64,000 nucleotides of DNA from Bradyrhizobium erythrophlei. GTDB taxonomy: Bacteria; Pseudomonadota; Alphaproteobacteria; Rhizobiales; Xanthobacteraceae. Shown here piece by piece: positions 42,658-51,941 of the stretch. The notes beneath the pieces were generated by a model. It saw only the letters and a list, made by a program, of their open reading frames with translations. It was not told the DNA's origin and searched no databases. The first letter of the stretch is position 1. Each line of letters starts with the position of its first letter. The stretch lies in contig NZ_LT670817.1 in the NCBI RefSeq assembly GCF_900129425.1, forward strand, positions 7,344,001 to 7,408,000, read 5' to 3'. A program made the translations under genes and the position numbers.

Positions 42658-43158
42658 TTATCGCGGATCCGATGATGCCAGAATGAGCGTCCAGAACACC
42701 TTGTATTTGGTATTCGGAGCATAGCTCGCCGCGATGCCCAATTTTGTGACACCGTTTTTCAGCATATTGGCCCGGTGCGGGGGCGAGTCGCGCCAGCCCG
42801 AAAACGCTTCCGCCAGGGTGTGATAGCCGGCGGACACGTTTTCCACCGCCAGGGTCGCCGGATATCCCGAGGCATTCAGGCGTTTCTCCAGCGGCGCCTT
42901 GAGGTCGTGGTCGAGCTTGTTGTGGCTGGCCATGGCCTGCGACTGCGATTCCGCGAGCTTCGTGAGTTCGGGGTCGACCACCACGGCACCCAGCCCGTTG
43001 TTCTGCCGGTAGAGCGAGATCATCGAGGCCGCAGCCTGGGAATCAAGCTTGGCCCCGGCATCGGCCATGCTGAGATACATCGACGGCTGCTCGATCGGCG
43101 CCTCCGCCGCACAGCCGCCCAGTGCCAAAAGCCCGATAACCGCGAACGCCCCGCGCAT
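42658..43158 (-). CDS. CAP-domain (SCP/PR1) lipoprotein
   Basis: The 166-residue product starts at the ATG at 43158. A lipoprotein signal with LGGC lipobox at residues ~14-17 is followed by a CAP domain with YRQNNGLGAVVVDPELTKLAESQSQAMA, ENVSAGYHTLAEAFSGWRDSPPHRANML and LGIAASY. The histidines and glutamates of the CAP cavity are visible. It likely sits in the outer membrane inner leaflet. Its function is unknown. Confidence 0.9.
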   Translation of the reverse strand: MRGAFAVIGLLALGGCAAEAPIEQPSMYLSMADAGAKLDSQAAASMISLYRQNNGLGAVVVDPELTKLAESQSQAMASHNKLDHDLKAPLEKRLNASGYPATLAVENVSAGYHTLAEAFSGWRDSPPHRANMLKNGVTKLGIAASYAPNTKYKVFWTLILASSDPR

Positions 43159-43256
43159 GATCCAAAGGTTCCCCAAGTTGCATGCGGTTGTTGCATACCA
43201 ACCGTGGCTGAATGGTGAACGGCCGCCCAAATTCGAACGTGATTCCGGGGCGCGCG

Positions 43257-44300
43257 TTACTCCCGTGCGGCGAAAATCCGGTAGCGCCGGGGCTGCAATC
43301 CCACGATATCGCCGGGGCGAAGCTCCCGTTCACGGGGGGCATCGATCTCAATCACGGTCTTGCCCCCGGACAACGCGATTTCGGCGCGCTGGATCGGCCC
43401 GAAACTCCGGACATGCCGCACCGCGCCCTCGAGCGCGCCGCTGCCGGCCGGCCCGACCTGCATGTCGTGGCGGCGGACAAATAATTTCGAGGCGCCGGAA
43501 GCCGCACCTTCGGCCGCGATATTCAGCGCCTTTCCGCCGAGCCGCACGCAACCGTCGCTGATATCCACCGGCAGCACGATCGATTCGCCGATGAAGCCGT
43601 GCACGAACGCGGTGGCGGGATTGTCATAGACTTCGCCGGGCGTGCCGATCTGCTCGATACGGCCCTTGTCCATCACCACCACCCGGTTTGCGACTTCGAG
43701 CGCCTCTTCCTGATCGTGGGTGACGAAGATCGAGGTCACGTGGATTTCGGAATGCAGCGAACGCAGCCATTGCCGCAGTTCCTTGCGCACCTTGGCGTCG
43801 AGCGCGCCGAACGGTTCGTCGAGCAGCAGAATGCGCGGTTCGATCGCCAGCGCGCGCGCCAGCGCAATCCGCTGGCGCTGGCCGCCGGACAGCTGGCTCG
43901 GATAGCGATCGGAAAGCCAGTCGAGTTGCACCAGATCCAGCAATTCCCTGACCCGCGCACGGATGCCGGCTTCATCCTTGCGAACCGCGCGCGGCTGCAC
44001 CCGCAGTCCGAAAGCGACATTCTCGAACACGGTCATGTGGCGGAACAGCGCATAGTGCTGGAACACGAATCCGACATGGCGTTCGCTGGCGCCGCGGGCG
44101 AGCGCGTTCTCGCCGTCGAACGAAAGTTCGCCGGCGTCAGGCCAATCCAGCCCCGCGATGATTCGCAATAGCGTGGTCTTGCCCGAGCCCGACGGCCCGA
44201 GCAGCGCCACCAATTCGCCATCGGCAACTTTCAGATCGACATGGTCGAGCGCGGCGAACGCGCCGAACCTCTTCACGATATTCTTGACTTCAATCGCCAC
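43257..44300 (-). CDS. cysA: Sulfate/thiosulfate ABC transporter ATPase
   Basis: The 347-residue ATPase has Walker A GPSGSGKTT, signature LSGGQRQRIALARAL, Walker B ILLLDEPFGALDAKVRKEL, and the H-loop FVTHDQEEALEVA. A C-terminal TOBE regulatory domain follows (~240-347). It overlaps cysW by 11 bases and completes the importer encoded by sbp-cysT-cysW-cysA. Confidence 0.96.
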   Translation of the reverse strand: MAIEVKNIVKRFGAFAALDHVDLKVADGELVALLGPSGSGKTTLLRIIAGLDWPDAGELSFDGENALARGASERHVGFVFQHYALFRHMTVFENVAFGLRVQPRAVRKDEAGIRARVRELLDLVQLDWLSDRYPSQLSGGQRQRIALARALAIEPRILLLDEPFGALDAKVRKELRQWLRSLHSEIHVTSIFVTHDQEEALEVANRVVVMDKGRIEQIGTPGEVYDNPATAFVHGFIGESIVLPVDISDGCVRLGGKALNIAAEGAASGASKLFVRRHDMQVGPAGSGALEGAVRHVRSFGPIQRAEIALSGGKTVIEIDAPRERELRPGDIVGLQPRRYRIFAARE

Positions 44301-45159
44301 GCGGGAATTGCCCTTCGTCCAGATGCCGTTCGAGAATGGTTTTCGCCACCAGCGTGATCAGCGCCAGCATCGCAAGCAGCGACGCCACCGCGAACGACGA
44401 TACGAACTGGTATTCGTTGTAAAGAATTTCAACCAATAGCGGCATGGTGTTGGTCTCGCCGCGAATATGCCCCGATACCACCGACACCGCGCCGAATTCA
44501 CCCATCGCGCGCGCGTTGCACAGCAGCACGCCATACAGCACGCCCCATTTGATGTTCGGCAGGGTAACGCGGAAGAACGTCTGCAGGCCCGATGCACCCA
44601 GCGAGATCGCAGCTTCTTCCTCCTGCGTGCCCTGTTCCTGCATCAGCGGAATCAGCGCGCGCGCGACGAACGGAAAGGTGACGAAAATGGTGGCCAGCAC
44701 AATGCCCGGCATCGCAAACAGCACATGGACATTATGGCTTTGCAGCCATGGCCCCCAATAGCCCTGCGCGCCGAACAAGAGTACGAAGACCAGACCCGAG
44801 ATTACCGGACTGACCGAGAACGGCAGATCGATCAGCGAGATCAGGAAGGTCTTGCCGCGAAAGTCGAATTTTGCAATCGCCCATGCCGCGACCAGGCCGA
44901 ACGCCAGATTGAGCCCGACCGAAATCGCGGCCACGCCCAGCGTCAGCTTGATCGCCGCGCGCGCTTCCGGATCTGACAGCGCCGAGAAATACGCACCGAT
45001 CCCCCTGGAAAAGGCTTGCGCGAACACCACGACCAGCGGCAGCACGACGAACACGGTCAGGAAGATCACGGCGATCGCGATGATCACAAGGCGAATGGCT
45101 CGGGGCTCGGTACGCAGGTCGTCCCGTGCCGAACTCAATGAGGATTGCGGCAGGTTCAT
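44290..45159 (-). CDS. cysW: Sulfate/thiosulfate ABC permease CysW
   Basis: The 289-residue protein has six predicted helices. The coupling-helix motif is EEEAAISLGASGLQTFFRVTLPNIKWGVLYG and the C-terminal ALLFNARAMGEFGAV-like region reads LCNARAMGEFGAVSVVSGHIRG, diagnostic of CysW. It dimerises with CysT. Start spacing to cysT stop is 12 bases. Confidence 0.95.
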   Translation of the reverse strand: MNLPQSSLSSARDDLRTEPRAIRLVIIAIAVIFLTVFVVLPLVVVFAQAFSRGIGAYFSALSDPEARAAIKLTLGVAAISVGLNLAFGLVAAWAIAKFDFRGKTFLISLIDLPFSVSPVISGLVFVLLFGAQGYWGPWLQSHNVHVLFAMPGIVLATIFVTFPFVARALIPLMQEQGTQEEEAAISLGASGLQTFFRVTLPNIKWGVLYGVLLCNARAMGEFGAVSVVSGHIRGETNTMPLLVEILYNEYQFVSSFAVASLLAMLALITLVAKTILERHLDEGQFPRGD

Positions 45160-45171
45160 TTCGTCAGCCTT

Positions 45172-46008
45172 TCAATGCGCGGGAATGCGCACTTGCGCCC
45201 AGCGCTGCAGGCGATTGACCGCGAAGATGATCAGGAACGACGCCACCAGCATCACGACCGCGATCGCGGTGGCGTCCGCATAACGAAATTCCGAGAGCCG
45301 GATCACGATCAGAAGCGGCGCTATTTCCGACACATTCGGCAGATTGCCGGCGATGAAGATGACCGAACCGTACTCGCCGACGGCGCGCGCGAAAGCCAGC
45401 GCAAAGCCGGTCAGCAGCGCCGGGATCAGACTCGGCAGGATCACTTTGGAGACGGTATGCCAGCGGTTGGCGCCGAGGCTCGCGGCGGCCTCCTCGATTT
45501 CGACGTCGAGGTCGATCAGCACCGGCTGAACCGTCCGCACCACGAAGGGTATACCGATAAAAATCATGGCGACGAAAATGCCGACCGGCGTGAACGCCAC
45601 CTTGATGCCGAGTTCGGCAAGCGGCGCGCCGAGCCAGCCTTTCTGCGCGAACAGCGAGGTCAGTGCGATTCCGGCGACGGCCGTCGGCAACGCAAAGGGT
45701 ATATCGACGATGGCATCGAACAGCCGCCGACCCGGAAACCGATACCGCACCAGCGCCCAGACGATGATCGTTCCCATCACGAGATTGACGGCGGCGGCGG
45801 CAAAGGCGAGCCCAAACGATATCCTCAACGCATTGAGGGTGCGGCGGCTGGTGACGATGCCCCAGAATTGGTCGAGGCTCAGTTCCGAGGTCTTGAGAAA
45901 CAGGCCGGCGAGCGGGATCAGGATGATGACGGAGAGCCACGTCAGCGTCAGCCCCATGGTGAGACCAAACCCCGGCAATGTGCTGCGTCGTGCCGCCGCT
46001 GCGCTCAC
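45172..46008 (-). CDS. cysT: Sulfate/thiosulfate ABC permease CysT (CysU)
   Basis: The 278-residue permease has TLTWLSVIILIPLAGLF at the first helix, DIPFALPTAVAGIALTSLF, and the coupling motif EIEEAAASLGANRWHTVSKVILP. ARAVGEYGSVIFIAGNLP is the CysT counterpart of the CysW motif. It lies 28 bases after the binding-protein gene. Confidence 0.95.
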   Translation of the reverse strand: MSAAAARRSTLPGFGLTMGLTLTWLSVIILIPLAGLFLKTSELSLDQFWGIVTSRRTLNALRISFGLAFAAAAVNLVMGTIIVWALVRYRFPGRRLFDAIVDIPFALPTAVAGIALTSLFAQKGWLGAPLAELGIKVAFTPVGIFVAMIFIGIPFVVRTVQPVLIDLDVEIEEAAASLGANRWHTVSKVILPSLIPALLTGFALAFARAVGEYGSVIFIAGNLPNVSEIAPLLIVIRLSEFRYADATAIAVVMLVASFLIIFAVNRLQRWAQVRIPAH

Positions 46009-46035
46009 ATTGCCCTCAGCTTCCCGCTTCGCAAA

Positions 46036-47025
46036 TCAGTTCTTGTAAATCTGGTCGAAAATGCCGCCTTCGCTGAAGTGTTCCTTCTGCGCCCTGGCCC
46101 AGCCGCCGAACACGTCGTCGATCGTGAACAGTTCGACTTTCGCGAACGAGGTTTCGTATTCCTTGGCGACCTCTGGATCGCGCGGACGATAGGAATTACG
46201 TGCGGCAATTTCCTGACCTTCCCTGGAATACCAGTATCTCAGATAGGCCTCGGCCACCGCGCGCGTGCCCTTCCTGTCGGCAACCGCATCGACGACCGCC
46301 AGCGGCGGCTCGGCGAGGATCGACAGCGGCGGCGACACGATCTCGAATTTGTCCTTGCCGAATTCCCGCTGCGCGAGGAACGCCTCGTTCTCCCACGCCA
46401 GCAGCACATCGCCGACGCCGCGCTCCACGAAGGTGACGGTCGAGCCGCGCGCACCGGTATCCAGCACCGGCACGTTCTTGTAGAGGTCGCCGACGAATTG
46501 CCTGGCCTTGTCGGCGGAACCGAATTTCTTCAGCGCATAGCCCCAGGCCGCCAGGTAATTCCAGCGCGCGCCTCCGGACGTTTTCGGATTGGGCGTGATG
46601 ACGCTGACATCGGGCTTGACCAGGTCGTCCCAATCCCTGATGCCCTTGGGATTGCCCTTGCGCACCAGGAACACGATGGTCGATGTGTAGGGTGAGGCAT
46701 TCAGCGGCAAACGCTTCTGCCAGTCCGCGGAAATCAGGCCCCTGCCGGTGATCGCGTCGATATCATAGGCAAGCGCGAGCGTGACGACATCGGCCTGCAG
46801 GCCGTCGATCACGGCGCGCGCCTGCGAACCGGAGCCGCCATGCGACTGCTTGATCTCGACGCTCCTGCCGGTTTCCTTTTGATAGGCTGACGCGAACGCC
46901 TTGTTGAAATCGACATAGAGCTCGCGGGTCGGATCGTACGACACGTTGAGCAGCGTCACGTCGGCAGCGAACGCCGCGCCGGTCCAGAGCAGTGCCGCGG
47001 CGACGGCCAGAACACGACGGATCAT
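46036..47025 (-). CDS. Sulfate-binding periplasmic protein
   Basis: The 329-residue protein starts at the ATG at 47025, with GGAG 6 bases upstream; further ATGs lie at 47037 and 47079. The signal peptide is MIRRVLAVAAALLWTGAAFA. The mature protein starts DVTLLNVSYDPTRELYVDFN and includes QSHGGSGSQARAVIDGLQADVVTLAL and PNPKTSGGARWNYLAAWGYAL, signatures of Sbp/CysP. It loads sulfate or thiosulfate onto CysTWA. Confidence 0.95.
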   Translation of the reverse strand: MIRRVLAVAAALLWTGAAFAADVTLLNVSYDPTRELYVDFNKAFASAYQKETGRSVEIKQSHGGSGSQARAVIDGLQADVVTLALAYDIDAITGRGLISADWQKRLPLNASPYTSTIVFLVRKGNPKGIRDWDDLVKPDVSVITPNPKTSGGARWNYLAAWGYALKKFGSADKARQFVGDLYKNVPVLDTGARGSTVTFVERGVGDVLLAWENEAFLAQREFGKDKFEIVSPPLSILAEPPLAVVDAVADRKGTRAVAEAYLRYWYSREGQEIAARNSYRPRDPEVAKEYETSFAKVELFTIDDVFGGWARAQKEHFSEGGIFDQIYKN

Positions 47026-47150
47026 CTCGATCTCCATTCGGCTTGACGACGGCATTGTCGTTACAAGAACGAGGGACATAACTCAGGATGAACCGGCTCC
47101 AAGTCAACGAAACCGCATTTCATTGTTGACGGCGGCGCAGCGTCCTTTTG

Positions 47151-47885
47151 CTATGAAGTCCTGGCGGTATGGATGCCGCATTCTGTCTTGGCCCTGCCGC
47201 GCCAGCGGCCGGCGCGCGCATCTTCATCCGGCGAGGTCCGGCTGGTGCAGGGCATGCAACCGACCGACAGATAACCCAATGCTGCGAGCGGATGCGGCGG
47301 CAGGTTCGCAGTCGCGTAGATCGCCTGGATCTGTTCGCGCGAAACGTTGGCGAATGGATTGAATTTCAGCCGGGCGCCGTCATCCTCGACGACGGCAATC
47401 GCGGCGCGGACGCCGCCCTGAAAACGCTTGCGCCCGTTGATCCAGGCGCTGAACGGCGCCAGCGCCCGTGCCAGCGGCTCGACTTTGCGGATCCGGCAGC
47501 AGGCATCGGGATCGGAGAACCACAATTCGCGATCCGGATCCTGTTGCGACAGCGTGTCCTCGAGCGGTTTGATCGACCGGACATCGCGCAGGCCAAGCGT
47601 CGCGATCAGGGTGTCGCGATAGGCGAGCGTTTCCTCGAACAGCCATCCGGTGTCGAGAAAGATCACGGGGATCGCCGGATCGACGTCGGCCATCACCTTG
47701 AGCAGCGCCGCCGATTCGGTTCCGAACGACGACACCACCGCCAGATGCTCCCGACCGACGGTATGCAGCGCGGCAGCGACTACCTCCGCAGGCGAAGCGT
47801 CGCGAAGCGCACGATCGAGTCCATCGGCCGCCGGCAAGGCATCGGCTGCACGCTCCGGCAACAACTGATGGACAAGTGCATTCAT
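47151..47885 (-). CDS. cysH: Assimilatory APS/PAPS reductase, iron-sulfur (APS) type
   Basis: The 244-residue protein has VVSSFGTESAALLKVMADVDP in the nucleotide-binding part and the end ECGIHTARTS with the catalytic cysteine. The pairs CCRIRKVEPLARAL and CMPCTSRTS supply the four [4Fe-4S] ligands found in APS reductases but absent from PAPS reductases of the E. coli type. It therefore likely reduces APS directly. The start overlaps the DUF934 stop by 4 bases. Confidence 0.94.
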   Translation of the reverse strand: MNALVHQLLPERAADALPAADGLDRALRDASPAEVVAAALHTVGREHLAVVSSFGTESAALLKVMADVDPAIPVIFLDTGWLFEETLAYRDTLIATLGLRDVRSIKPLEDTLSQQDPDRELWFSDPDACCRIRKVEPLARALAPFSAWINGRKRFQGGVRAAIAVVEDDGARLKFNPFANVSREQIQAIYATANLPPHPLAALGYLSVGCMPCTSRTSPDEDARAGRWRGRAKTECGIHTARTS

Positions 47886-48397
47886 CGGCCGGCGCTTTCC
47901 GAATGACGCAACTGCATCCGTCGGTGCAATGCGGTGATGCGGCCGTCGCCGGTCGGCTGGTAGAACACCGAATAGCGCTTTACGGTGGCGGCGAACGCTT
48001 CCGCGTCGCTTTCCTTCTTGACCTCGAAGACGTCGAAGCCGGCGCGCAACATGAATACGAACTGGTCGCGCAGCACCTGGCCTGTGGCGCGCAGCTCGCC
48101 CTTGAAACCGTGGCGTTCCCGCAACAGACGCGCCTGGCTATAGGCACGGCCGTCGCGAAAGGTCGGAAATATCAGCGCGACGACCGCGAGCCGGTCGAGA
48201 TAAGGCACGAGATCGTCGACGTCGCGATTGTTCGGCCAGATCACGCCGGTTTTCCCGACGCGGCGTGACAGAGCCTCGGGATCGGCAAGAAATCGCGCGG
48301 CCGAAATCAGGATCGCGTCATTGCCCGGAAGTTCGGCATCATCGGCGACATGGACGAACGCGTCGCCCGATATTTTTCCGTTCTTAACGAGTGGCAT
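47882..48397 (-). CDS. DUF934 family protein of the sulfite-reduction operon
   Basis: The 171-residue product starts at the ATG at 48397. It has the DUF934 landmarks GVIWPNNRDVDDLVPYLDRLAVVALIFPTFRDGRAYSQARLLRERHG, with the ending TGDGRITALHRR. This family almost always lies between cysI and cysH. A role as a ferredoxin-like accessory or assembly factor has been suggested but is unproven. It overlaps cysI by 14 bases upstream and cysH by 4 downstream. Confidence 0.93.
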   Translation of the reverse strand: MPLVKNGKISGDAFVHVADDAELPGNDAILISAARFLADPEALSRRVGKTGVIWPNNRDVDDLVPYLDRLAVVALIFPTFRDGRAYSQARLLRERHGFKGELRATGQVLRDQFVFMLRAGFDVFEVKKESDAEAFAATVKRYSVFYQPTGDGRITALHRRMQLRHSESAGR

Positions 48398-50039
48398 AGA
48401 CGCGTTCCCTGAATGGTTCGACGCCGAGCCGCTGGACGGCGTCAATGAAAAGCTCGTCGGGCCGCGCGCGCAGCGCAAGGTAGGCCTCGACAATATCCTC
48501 GACCACGTCGGCGACTTCGCCATAGGGCACGGCGGGTCCGATCAGGGTGCCGACCGCGGCGTGTTCATCGGCGCGGCCGCCAATCGTGATCTGGTAAAAT
48601 TCCTCGCCGTTCTTCTCGACCCCGAGAATGCCGATGTGACCGACGTGATGATGGCCGCAGGCGTTGATGCAGCCGGAAATATTGACGTGCAGCCGTCCGA
48701 TCAGGTTGGCGGTGTCGTGATTGGCGAAGCGCCGCGTCAGTTCCTGCGCGATCGGAATCGAGCGCGCATTGGCCAGCGCGCAATAATCCAGCCCCGGGCA
48801 GGCGATGATGTCGGACACCAGGTTGACGTTCGGGGTCGCCACGCCGATCTTGTCCAGCGCTTTCCACAGCGTCGGCAGGTCCCGCCGCGCGACATGGGGC
48901 AGCGCCAGATTCTGCTCGTGGCCGACGCGAATTTCGCCGAAGGAATATTTGTCGGCGAGATCGGCGATCGCGTCCATCTGGTCGGCGGTGGCATCGCCGG
49001 GCGGGCCACCGACCGGCTTTAACGACAGCGTCACGATCGCATAGCCCGGCACCTTGTGGGGAAAGCTGGAATTCTTGCGCCATGCCTCGAACTGCGGGTC
49101 GTGCGCCGCCTTTTTCAGCTCCTCCGGCATATGCGGCAGTTTTTCGTAAGCCGGATAGCTGAAGCGCGAGCGGATGTCCTCGATCACGGAATCATCGATC
49201 GCCAGCGCGCTGTCGCGCATCTGCAGCCATTCATCTTCGACTTCCCTTGCGAACTTCTCGATGCCGAGCTCATGCACCAGGATCTTGATGCGCGCTTTGT
49301 AGATATTGTCGCGACGGCCGTACTGGTTGTAGACGCGCAGGATCGCCTCGACATAGCTCAACAAATCATGGCCATGCACAAACGGTTTTATGGTCTTGCC
49401 GATGAACGGGGTGCGGCCGAGGCCGCCGCCGACCAGGACCTCGAAGCCGGTTTCGCCGGCTGCGTTTTTGTGCAGGCGGAGGCCGATATCGTGCACCTTG
49501 ATGGCGGCGCGGTCATGTTCCGACGCGGTGATCGCGAACTTGAACTTGCGCGGCAGAAAGGAGAACTCCGGATGCAGCGTGGTGTACTGCCGCAGCAGTT
49601 CGGACCAGATGCGGGGATCCTCGATCTCGCCGGGCGCCACACCGGCCCACTGATCCGAGGTGACGTTGCGCGTATTGTTCCCCGAGGTCTGCATGGCATG
49701 GATGCCGACCTCGGCGAGATCTGCCAGCGCATCCGGCAATTCGGCGAGCTTGATCCAGTTGAACTGGATGTTCTGCCGGGTGGTGAAGTGGCCATAGCCG
49801 CGATCATAGCGCCGCGCGACATGCGCCAACGCGCGCAATTGCTTCGACGACAGCGTTCCGTACGGAATCGCCACGCGGAACATATAGGCGTGCAATTGCA
49901 GATAAACGCCGTTCTGCAGCCGCAGCATCTTGAATTCGTCTTCGGTGAGTTCGCCGGACAGCCGGCGCTTCACCTGATCGCGGAATTCTTCGACGCGCTC
50001 GTTGATGATCGTGCGGTCGAGTTCGTCATATGAATACAT
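48384..50039 (-). CDS. cysI: Sulfite/nitrite reductase hemoprotein subunit
   Basis: The 551-residue protein has the duplicated ferredoxin-sulfite-reductase fold. The siroheme-iron-sulfur ligands are in IACPGLDYCALANARS and NISGCINACGHHHVGHIG. Other motifs are RYDRGYGHFTTRQNIQFNW and TSGNNTRNVTSDQWAGV. No cysJ flavoprotein gene is adjacent, so the electron donor is likely ferredoxin or an unlinked reductase. Sulfite reduction is favoured over nitrite by context. Confidence 0.94.
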   Translation of the reverse strand: MYSYDELDRTIINERVEEFRDQVKRRLSGELTEDEFKMLRLQNGVYLQLHAYMFRVAIPYGTLSSKQLRALAHVARRYDRGYGHFTTRQNIQFNWIKLAELPDALADLAEVGIHAMQTSGNNTRNVTSDQWAGVAPGEIEDPRIWSELLRQYTTLHPEFSFLPRKFKFAITASEHDRAAIKVHDIGLRLHKNAAGETGFEVLVGGGLGRTPFIGKTIKPFVHGHDLLSYVEAILRVYNQYGRRDNIYKARIKILVHELGIEKFAREVEDEWLQMRDSALAIDDSVIEDIRSRFSYPAYEKLPHMPEELKKAAHDPQFEAWRKNSSFPHKVPGYAIVTLSLKPVGGPPGDATADQMDAIADLADKYSFGEIRVGHEQNLALPHVARRDLPTLWKALDKIGVATPNVNLVSDIIACPGLDYCALANARSIPIAQELTRRFANHDTANLIGRLHVNISGCINACGHHHVGHIGILGVEKNGEEFYQITIGGRADEHAAVGTLIGPAVPYGEVADVVEDIVEAYLALRARPDELFIDAVQRLGVEPFRERVYATR

Positions 50040-50048
50040 CGGAGAGCC

Positions 50049-50318
50049 TTATGCCGGAACCGGAAGATCGATGGTGACGCCCTTTGACCGGATGAATTCG
50101 CGCAGATTGCCAGGCTTGATCGCACCGCTTTCCCTCACTTCGACCGGCGCGATATAGGCGCCGACCGCGCCGACATCGTCGGCGACCGATTCGGCGAGCA
50201 GCGCGCGGGCTTCGTCGGAGGTGCGAACGACCGCCGCATCCGACAGCTCCGGCGACCAGCCCTGTTGCGAGGTGCGATAGATCACGACACCATCCCGGGT
50301 GCGGTTGGCGGTCACCAT
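50049..50318 (-). CDS. DUF2849 family protein
   Basis: This 89-residue protein reads DGVVIYRTSQQGWSPELSDAAVV and ends with GNLREFIRSKGVTIDLPV. DUF2849 is a short family found in alphaproteobacterial sulfite-reduction operons between cysG and cysI. The function is unknown. It is 9 bases upstream of cysI. Confidence 0.92.
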   Translation of the reverse strand: MVTANRTRDGVVIYRTSQQGWSPELSDAAVVRTSDEARALLAESVADDVGAVGAYIAPVEVRESGAIKPGNLREFIRSKGVTIDLPVPA

Positions 50319-50361
50319 TGACGGCCCGGTGATTCTGATTTTCTTCTGTTCAAGGGGGAGG

Positions 50362-51798
50362 TCATTCGGCAGCTTCCAGCAGTTGTGAGATCACATGATT
50401 GAGATTCTGGTGACGCCATGGCGCGGAGTGCGCGACCACGTCGCCGATGATGAGGATGGCGGGTCCGCCGTCGATCTTTTCGATCAGATCGGGCAGTTCA
50501 TCGAGCGTTCCAACCGCCGCCTGCGCATCGCTCCGCGTCACCCGCGCGAACACGCCGACCGGGGTCTGCGGCGAGCGCCCCGCGGCCAACAGGCCGGCGC
50601 GGACATATGGTGCCGCGGTCATGCCCATATAGACGACGACCGTCATTTTCTCGTCGGTCAGAACCGACCAGTCGACGGTTTCGGCGTCCTTGGCCTTGTG
50701 CGCGGTAAGGAAGGTGATGCGCAGCGCCTCGTGCCGCAAGGTCAGCGGCACTTCGAATTGCGCGGCGGCGCCAAGCCCCGCGGTAATTCCCGGTACCACC
50801 GAATAAGCGACGCCGGCCTGCCGCAACGCTTCCACTTCCTCGCCGCCACGGCCGAACACAAAGGGGTCGCCGCCCTTCAGCCGCACCGCGCGCTGTCCCG
50901 ACCTCGCCGCCTCGATCATCAGCTTGTTGATCGCGGGCTGGCCGATACCGGGCTTGCCGACGCGACGGCCCACCGGCACGCGCGCAGCATCGCGACGGGC
51001 GCGATCGAGAATTTCCGGCGACACCAGTTCATCGTAAAAAATAATATCGGCGTCCTGCAGCGCGCGCAGCGCCTTGACGGTGAGCAAGTCCGGATCGCCC
51101 GGACCGGCGCCGACCAGCGTCACCCTGCCGTCGACCCCGCCTGACGCCTGCGCGCCCGCAAAGCCGGACGGATCTGAAATATCTTTCAGCGCGGCTTCCG
51201 CTTCTCTCTCGCGTCCCGCGAGCACCAGCGCACCGATCGGACCGTCGACAACGCGCTCCCAGAAACGGCGGCGCAGCGGAAACTCGGGAATGCGGTCATG
51301 AATTGTCTTGCGCCAGCGCCCGATGAAGCCGGCGAGATCGCCGATTCGAGCAGGCAGCACGGCCTCGATGCTTTCGCGGACACGGCGCGCCACCACCGGC
51401 GAGGTTCCCCCGGTGCCGACGGCGACCACCACGTCACCGCGGTCGACGATGGCTGGAAAAATAAAAGTCGAATGGGCGAGATCGTCCATCACGTTCACGG
51501 GCAGCCCGACCGCCTTCGCCCGCGCCGACATCGCAGGTCCAACGTCGCCGGCGCCCGCGCACAGGACCGCAATCACACCACCGAGATCGGCAGCCAGCGG
51601 ATCGCCCTTGGCAAGCTCAATCCGCGCTGCGTCGGCGGCCGCTAGCCCGCTCACATCATGGTGACCATCGGTCGCGTGCCACCGAACGCGTGCGCCCGCC
51701 GCTGCCAGCAGCCGCAACTTCGCCCGCGCCAGGTCGCCGGCGCCAACCAGCAGCACCGGACCGACTTGCAGATCGAGAAATACCGGCAGGAATCGCAT
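50362..51798 (-). CDS. cysG: Siroheme synthase CysG (multifunctional)
   Basis: The 478-residue fusion has an N-terminal precorrin-2 dehydrogenase/ferrochelatase part (VLLVGAGDLARAKLRLLAAAGA; VAVGTGGTSPVVARRVRESIE). The C-terminal uroporphyrinogen methyltransferase has VTLVGAGPGDPDLLTVKALRAL, RLKGGDPFVFGRGGEEVEAL and VVYMGMTAAP. It makes the siroheme needed by CysI. It is first in the leftward sulfur operon and diverges from cysD. Confidence 0.95.
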   Translation of the reverse strand: MRFLPVFLDLQVGPVLLVGAGDLARAKLRLLAAAGARVRWHATDGHHDVSGLAAADAARIELAKGDPLAADLGGVIAVLCAGAGDVGPAMSARAKAVGLPVNVMDDLAHSTFIFPAIVDRGDVVVAVGTGGTSPVVARRVRESIEAVLPARIGDLAGFIGRWRKTIHDRIPEFPLRRRFWERVVDGPIGALVLAGREREAEAALKDISDPSGFAGAQASGGVDGRVTLVGAGPGDPDLLTVKALRALQDADIIFYDELVSPEILDRARRDAARVPVGRRVGKPGIGQPAINKLMIEAARSGQRAVRLKGGDPFVFGRGGEEVEALRQAGVAYSVVPGITAGLGAAAQFEVPLTLRHEALRITFLTAHKAKDAETVDWSVLTDEKMTVVVYMGMTAAPYVRAGLLAAGRSPQTPVGVFARVTRSDAQAAVGTLDELPDLIEKIDGGPAILIIGDVVAHSAPWRHQNLNHVISQLLEAAE

Positions 51799-51826
51799 GC
51801 GACACTCGCTTGCCCCACTTGCGGGG

Positions 51827-51854
51827 TTGACTGGAATTATTTTCTATATATGTC
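51827..51854 (+). promoter_or_regulatory. Probable cysD promoter in the cysG-cysD divergent region
   Basis: TTGACT is spaced 16 bases from TATGTC within the 143-base intergenic region. An exact direct repeat ggaattat occurs at 51833 and 51908 on either side, which might bind a regulator. No experimental or family support can be claimed. Confidence 0.4.
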
Positions 51855-51941
51855 TCGCTCAGCGCCTGCAAAGGGAAGATTTTTTCTTCTCTGTTGCACT
51901 GCAACTATGGAATTATCGCCTTCATAGACCAAGGGGCAGAG

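Noticed and set aside
40486..42675. A 729-codon plus-strand frame across bdhA and the patatin gene
   Set aside because: It starts within a dispersed repeat and runs antisense to two motif-verified genes.
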